64,000 nucleotides of DNA from Bodonicaedibacter sp963693005 (GTDB lineage: Bacteria > Pseudomonadota > Alphaproteobacteria > UBA6184), in the NCBI GenBank assembly GCA_963693005.1, contig OY843726.1, positions 496,001 to 560,000 on the forward strand, given 5' to 3'. A program made the translations under genes and the position numbers. This document shows positions 63,218-64,000 of the stretch, piece after piece. The notes beneath the pieces were generated by a model. The model saw only the letters and a program-made list of their open reading frames with translations. It was not told where the DNA came from and ran no database searches. Position 1 is the stretch's first letter. Each line of letters opens with the position of its first letter.

Positions 63218-64000
63218 TTAATACCCTACAAGAATTCTAAAAAAATATCGATTGATTGTTCTTTCTATTTTTGAGTTTGATCGTCGATCTAAAACTAAAC
63301 GCTCTTGAGTCTCTTGAGTTGGATATAAAACTTCGTCTGACGTAATTCCTCTGCTGATATATGCTTTTGAGGCCTGGCTAGTATTTGCAAACCTCACTAC
63401 ATTAGTAACTAATGCCATATTCTCTGGCTTTAGCAAAAAGTTAATCAACTTGTGTGCACCATTAGCATTCGGAGCATTATGTGGGATAGCCAAAGAGTCC
63501 ACCCATTTTAAAGCTCCTTCTCTTGGAACTACATATCTAATATTACGACCTTGTAACTTTGCCAAATCTCTAGCCTTTGCTGCATCACCATTCCAAATAA
63601 ACGAGGATATCACCTCTCCTGAGGCAAGGGCTTGAACTGCAGAATCAGAAGACAAAAATGCCGTCCAATACGGCCGAGCCTCTTTTCCAAACTGCGCAAG
63701 AAGATGAAGATTATTTGAAGTCAAACAAGCCAAATTCACATCTTTCCAAAAGCCCAACGCAACAAACATTTCGTTTGCACTAGAGGTCATGGCCAAGCCA
63801 AAACTTCTAATAAAGGTTAATTTCTGGGGATCAAAAAGGTATCCCCAAGAGTTAATCTTCTCTCCAAAAAATATTTTATCAAAAACATCTTTGTCATACG
63901 CAAAACCACTGCTTCCCCAAAGATAGGGAATTGCAAAAAGCTGTTTTTCCACTTCAAAACTAACGACTAAACCTTTATCAAGGTATTTTAAATTCGGCAA
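63218..64000 (-). CDS. potF: Polyamine-binding periplasmic protein PotF (5' end beyond window)
   Basis: Periplasmic receptor for putrescine or spermidine. The frame is open to the last base, so the first codon seen is internal and the signal peptide and about 110 residues are missing. The visible 260 residues show the PotD/PotF pattern: LPNLKYLDKG, AIPYLWGSSGFAYD, the domain-closing DSAVQALASGEV, WNGDAAKA, VPREGALKWVDSLAIP, and the C-terminal HKLINFLLKPENMALVTN. It is followed by potG, 43 bases on. Confidence 0.94.
   Translation of the reverse strand: MPNLKYLDKGLVVSFEVEKQLFAIPYLWGSSGFAYDKDVFDKIFFGEKINSWGYLFDPQKLTFIRSFGLAMTSSANEMFVALGFWKDVNLACLTSNNLHLLAQFGKEARPYWTAFLSSDSAVQALASGEVISSFIWNGDAAKARDLAKLQGRNIRYVVPREGALKWVDSLAIPHNAPNANGAHKLINFLLKPENMALVTNVVRFANTSQASKAYISRGITSDEVLYPTQETQERLVLDRRSNSKIERTINRYFFRILVGY

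Overview
The window is a dense, AT-rich stretch of bacterial chromosome made almost entirely of single-copy housekeeping genes. Gene content and order point to an alphaproteobacterium: mdh-sucC-sucD-sucA-sucB, yqaA-dsbB-coq7, ileS-lspA-small lipoprotein, DUF3576-leuS-holA, a TimA/Smr pair, and the alphaproteobacterial flagellar proteins MotE and DUF6468. Low GC, compact spacing, several missing partner genes and one broken reading frame suggest a reduced, possibly host-associated lineage (Holosporales- or Rickettsiales-like). The class is well supported; the order is inference. I see no phage, insertion sequence, CRISPR array or obvious island.

Layout. 1-4 kb (+): recN (5' end outside the window), uvrC and pgsA. 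3.9-6.5 kb (-): feoA-feoB and a translationally coupled outer-membrane protein gene. 6.6-18.8 kb (+): tRNA-Arg, rpsU, aspS, ileS, lspA, two small envelope proteins, yqaA, dsbB, coq7, a large exported unknown, tsaD, gpsA and lgt. 18.8-31.1 kb is mixed: tpiA, an RNase E/G-family gene, tRNA-Phe, a three-gene flagellar remnant (fliL, DUF6468, motE) downstream of mfd, tRNA-Thr, dprA-plsY-rlmB, tRNA-Leu, rpoH, smr, timA and tRNA-Ile2. 31.2-35.1 kb (+): the dnaG-rpoD operon. 35.1-39.6 kb (-): a DUF6869-like gene, a frameshifted prmA, secF, secD and yajC. 39.7-44.0 kb (+): tRNA-Met, ndk, ligA and an amino-acid permease. 44-64 kb (-): holA, leuS, a DUF3576 lipoprotein, a Na+/H+ antiporter-type protein, sdhB-A-D-C, sucB-A-D-C, mdh, an esterase, and the polyamine importer potI-H-G-F (potF cut by the window edge).

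The right-hand 20 kb is one co-directional run that links polyamine uptake, half of the TCA cycle with complex II, an ion antiporter and leuS/holA. Many neighbours overlap by 1-4 bases, which implies translational coupling. No intergenic gap exceeds about 230 bases.

I found no gene cluster that looks like a new multi-gene system. The best anomalies are: prmA split at a T7 run forming a -1 slippery heptamer; four helically phased 11-bp CTCAA repeats just upstream of a dnaG promoter; two abutting perfect palindromes at 35.6 kb; an SdhC whose heme-ligand signature is replaced; a short FeoB lacking the G4 motif and GDI region, coupled to an outer-membrane protein; and a hairpin beside the rpoH ribosome-binding site.
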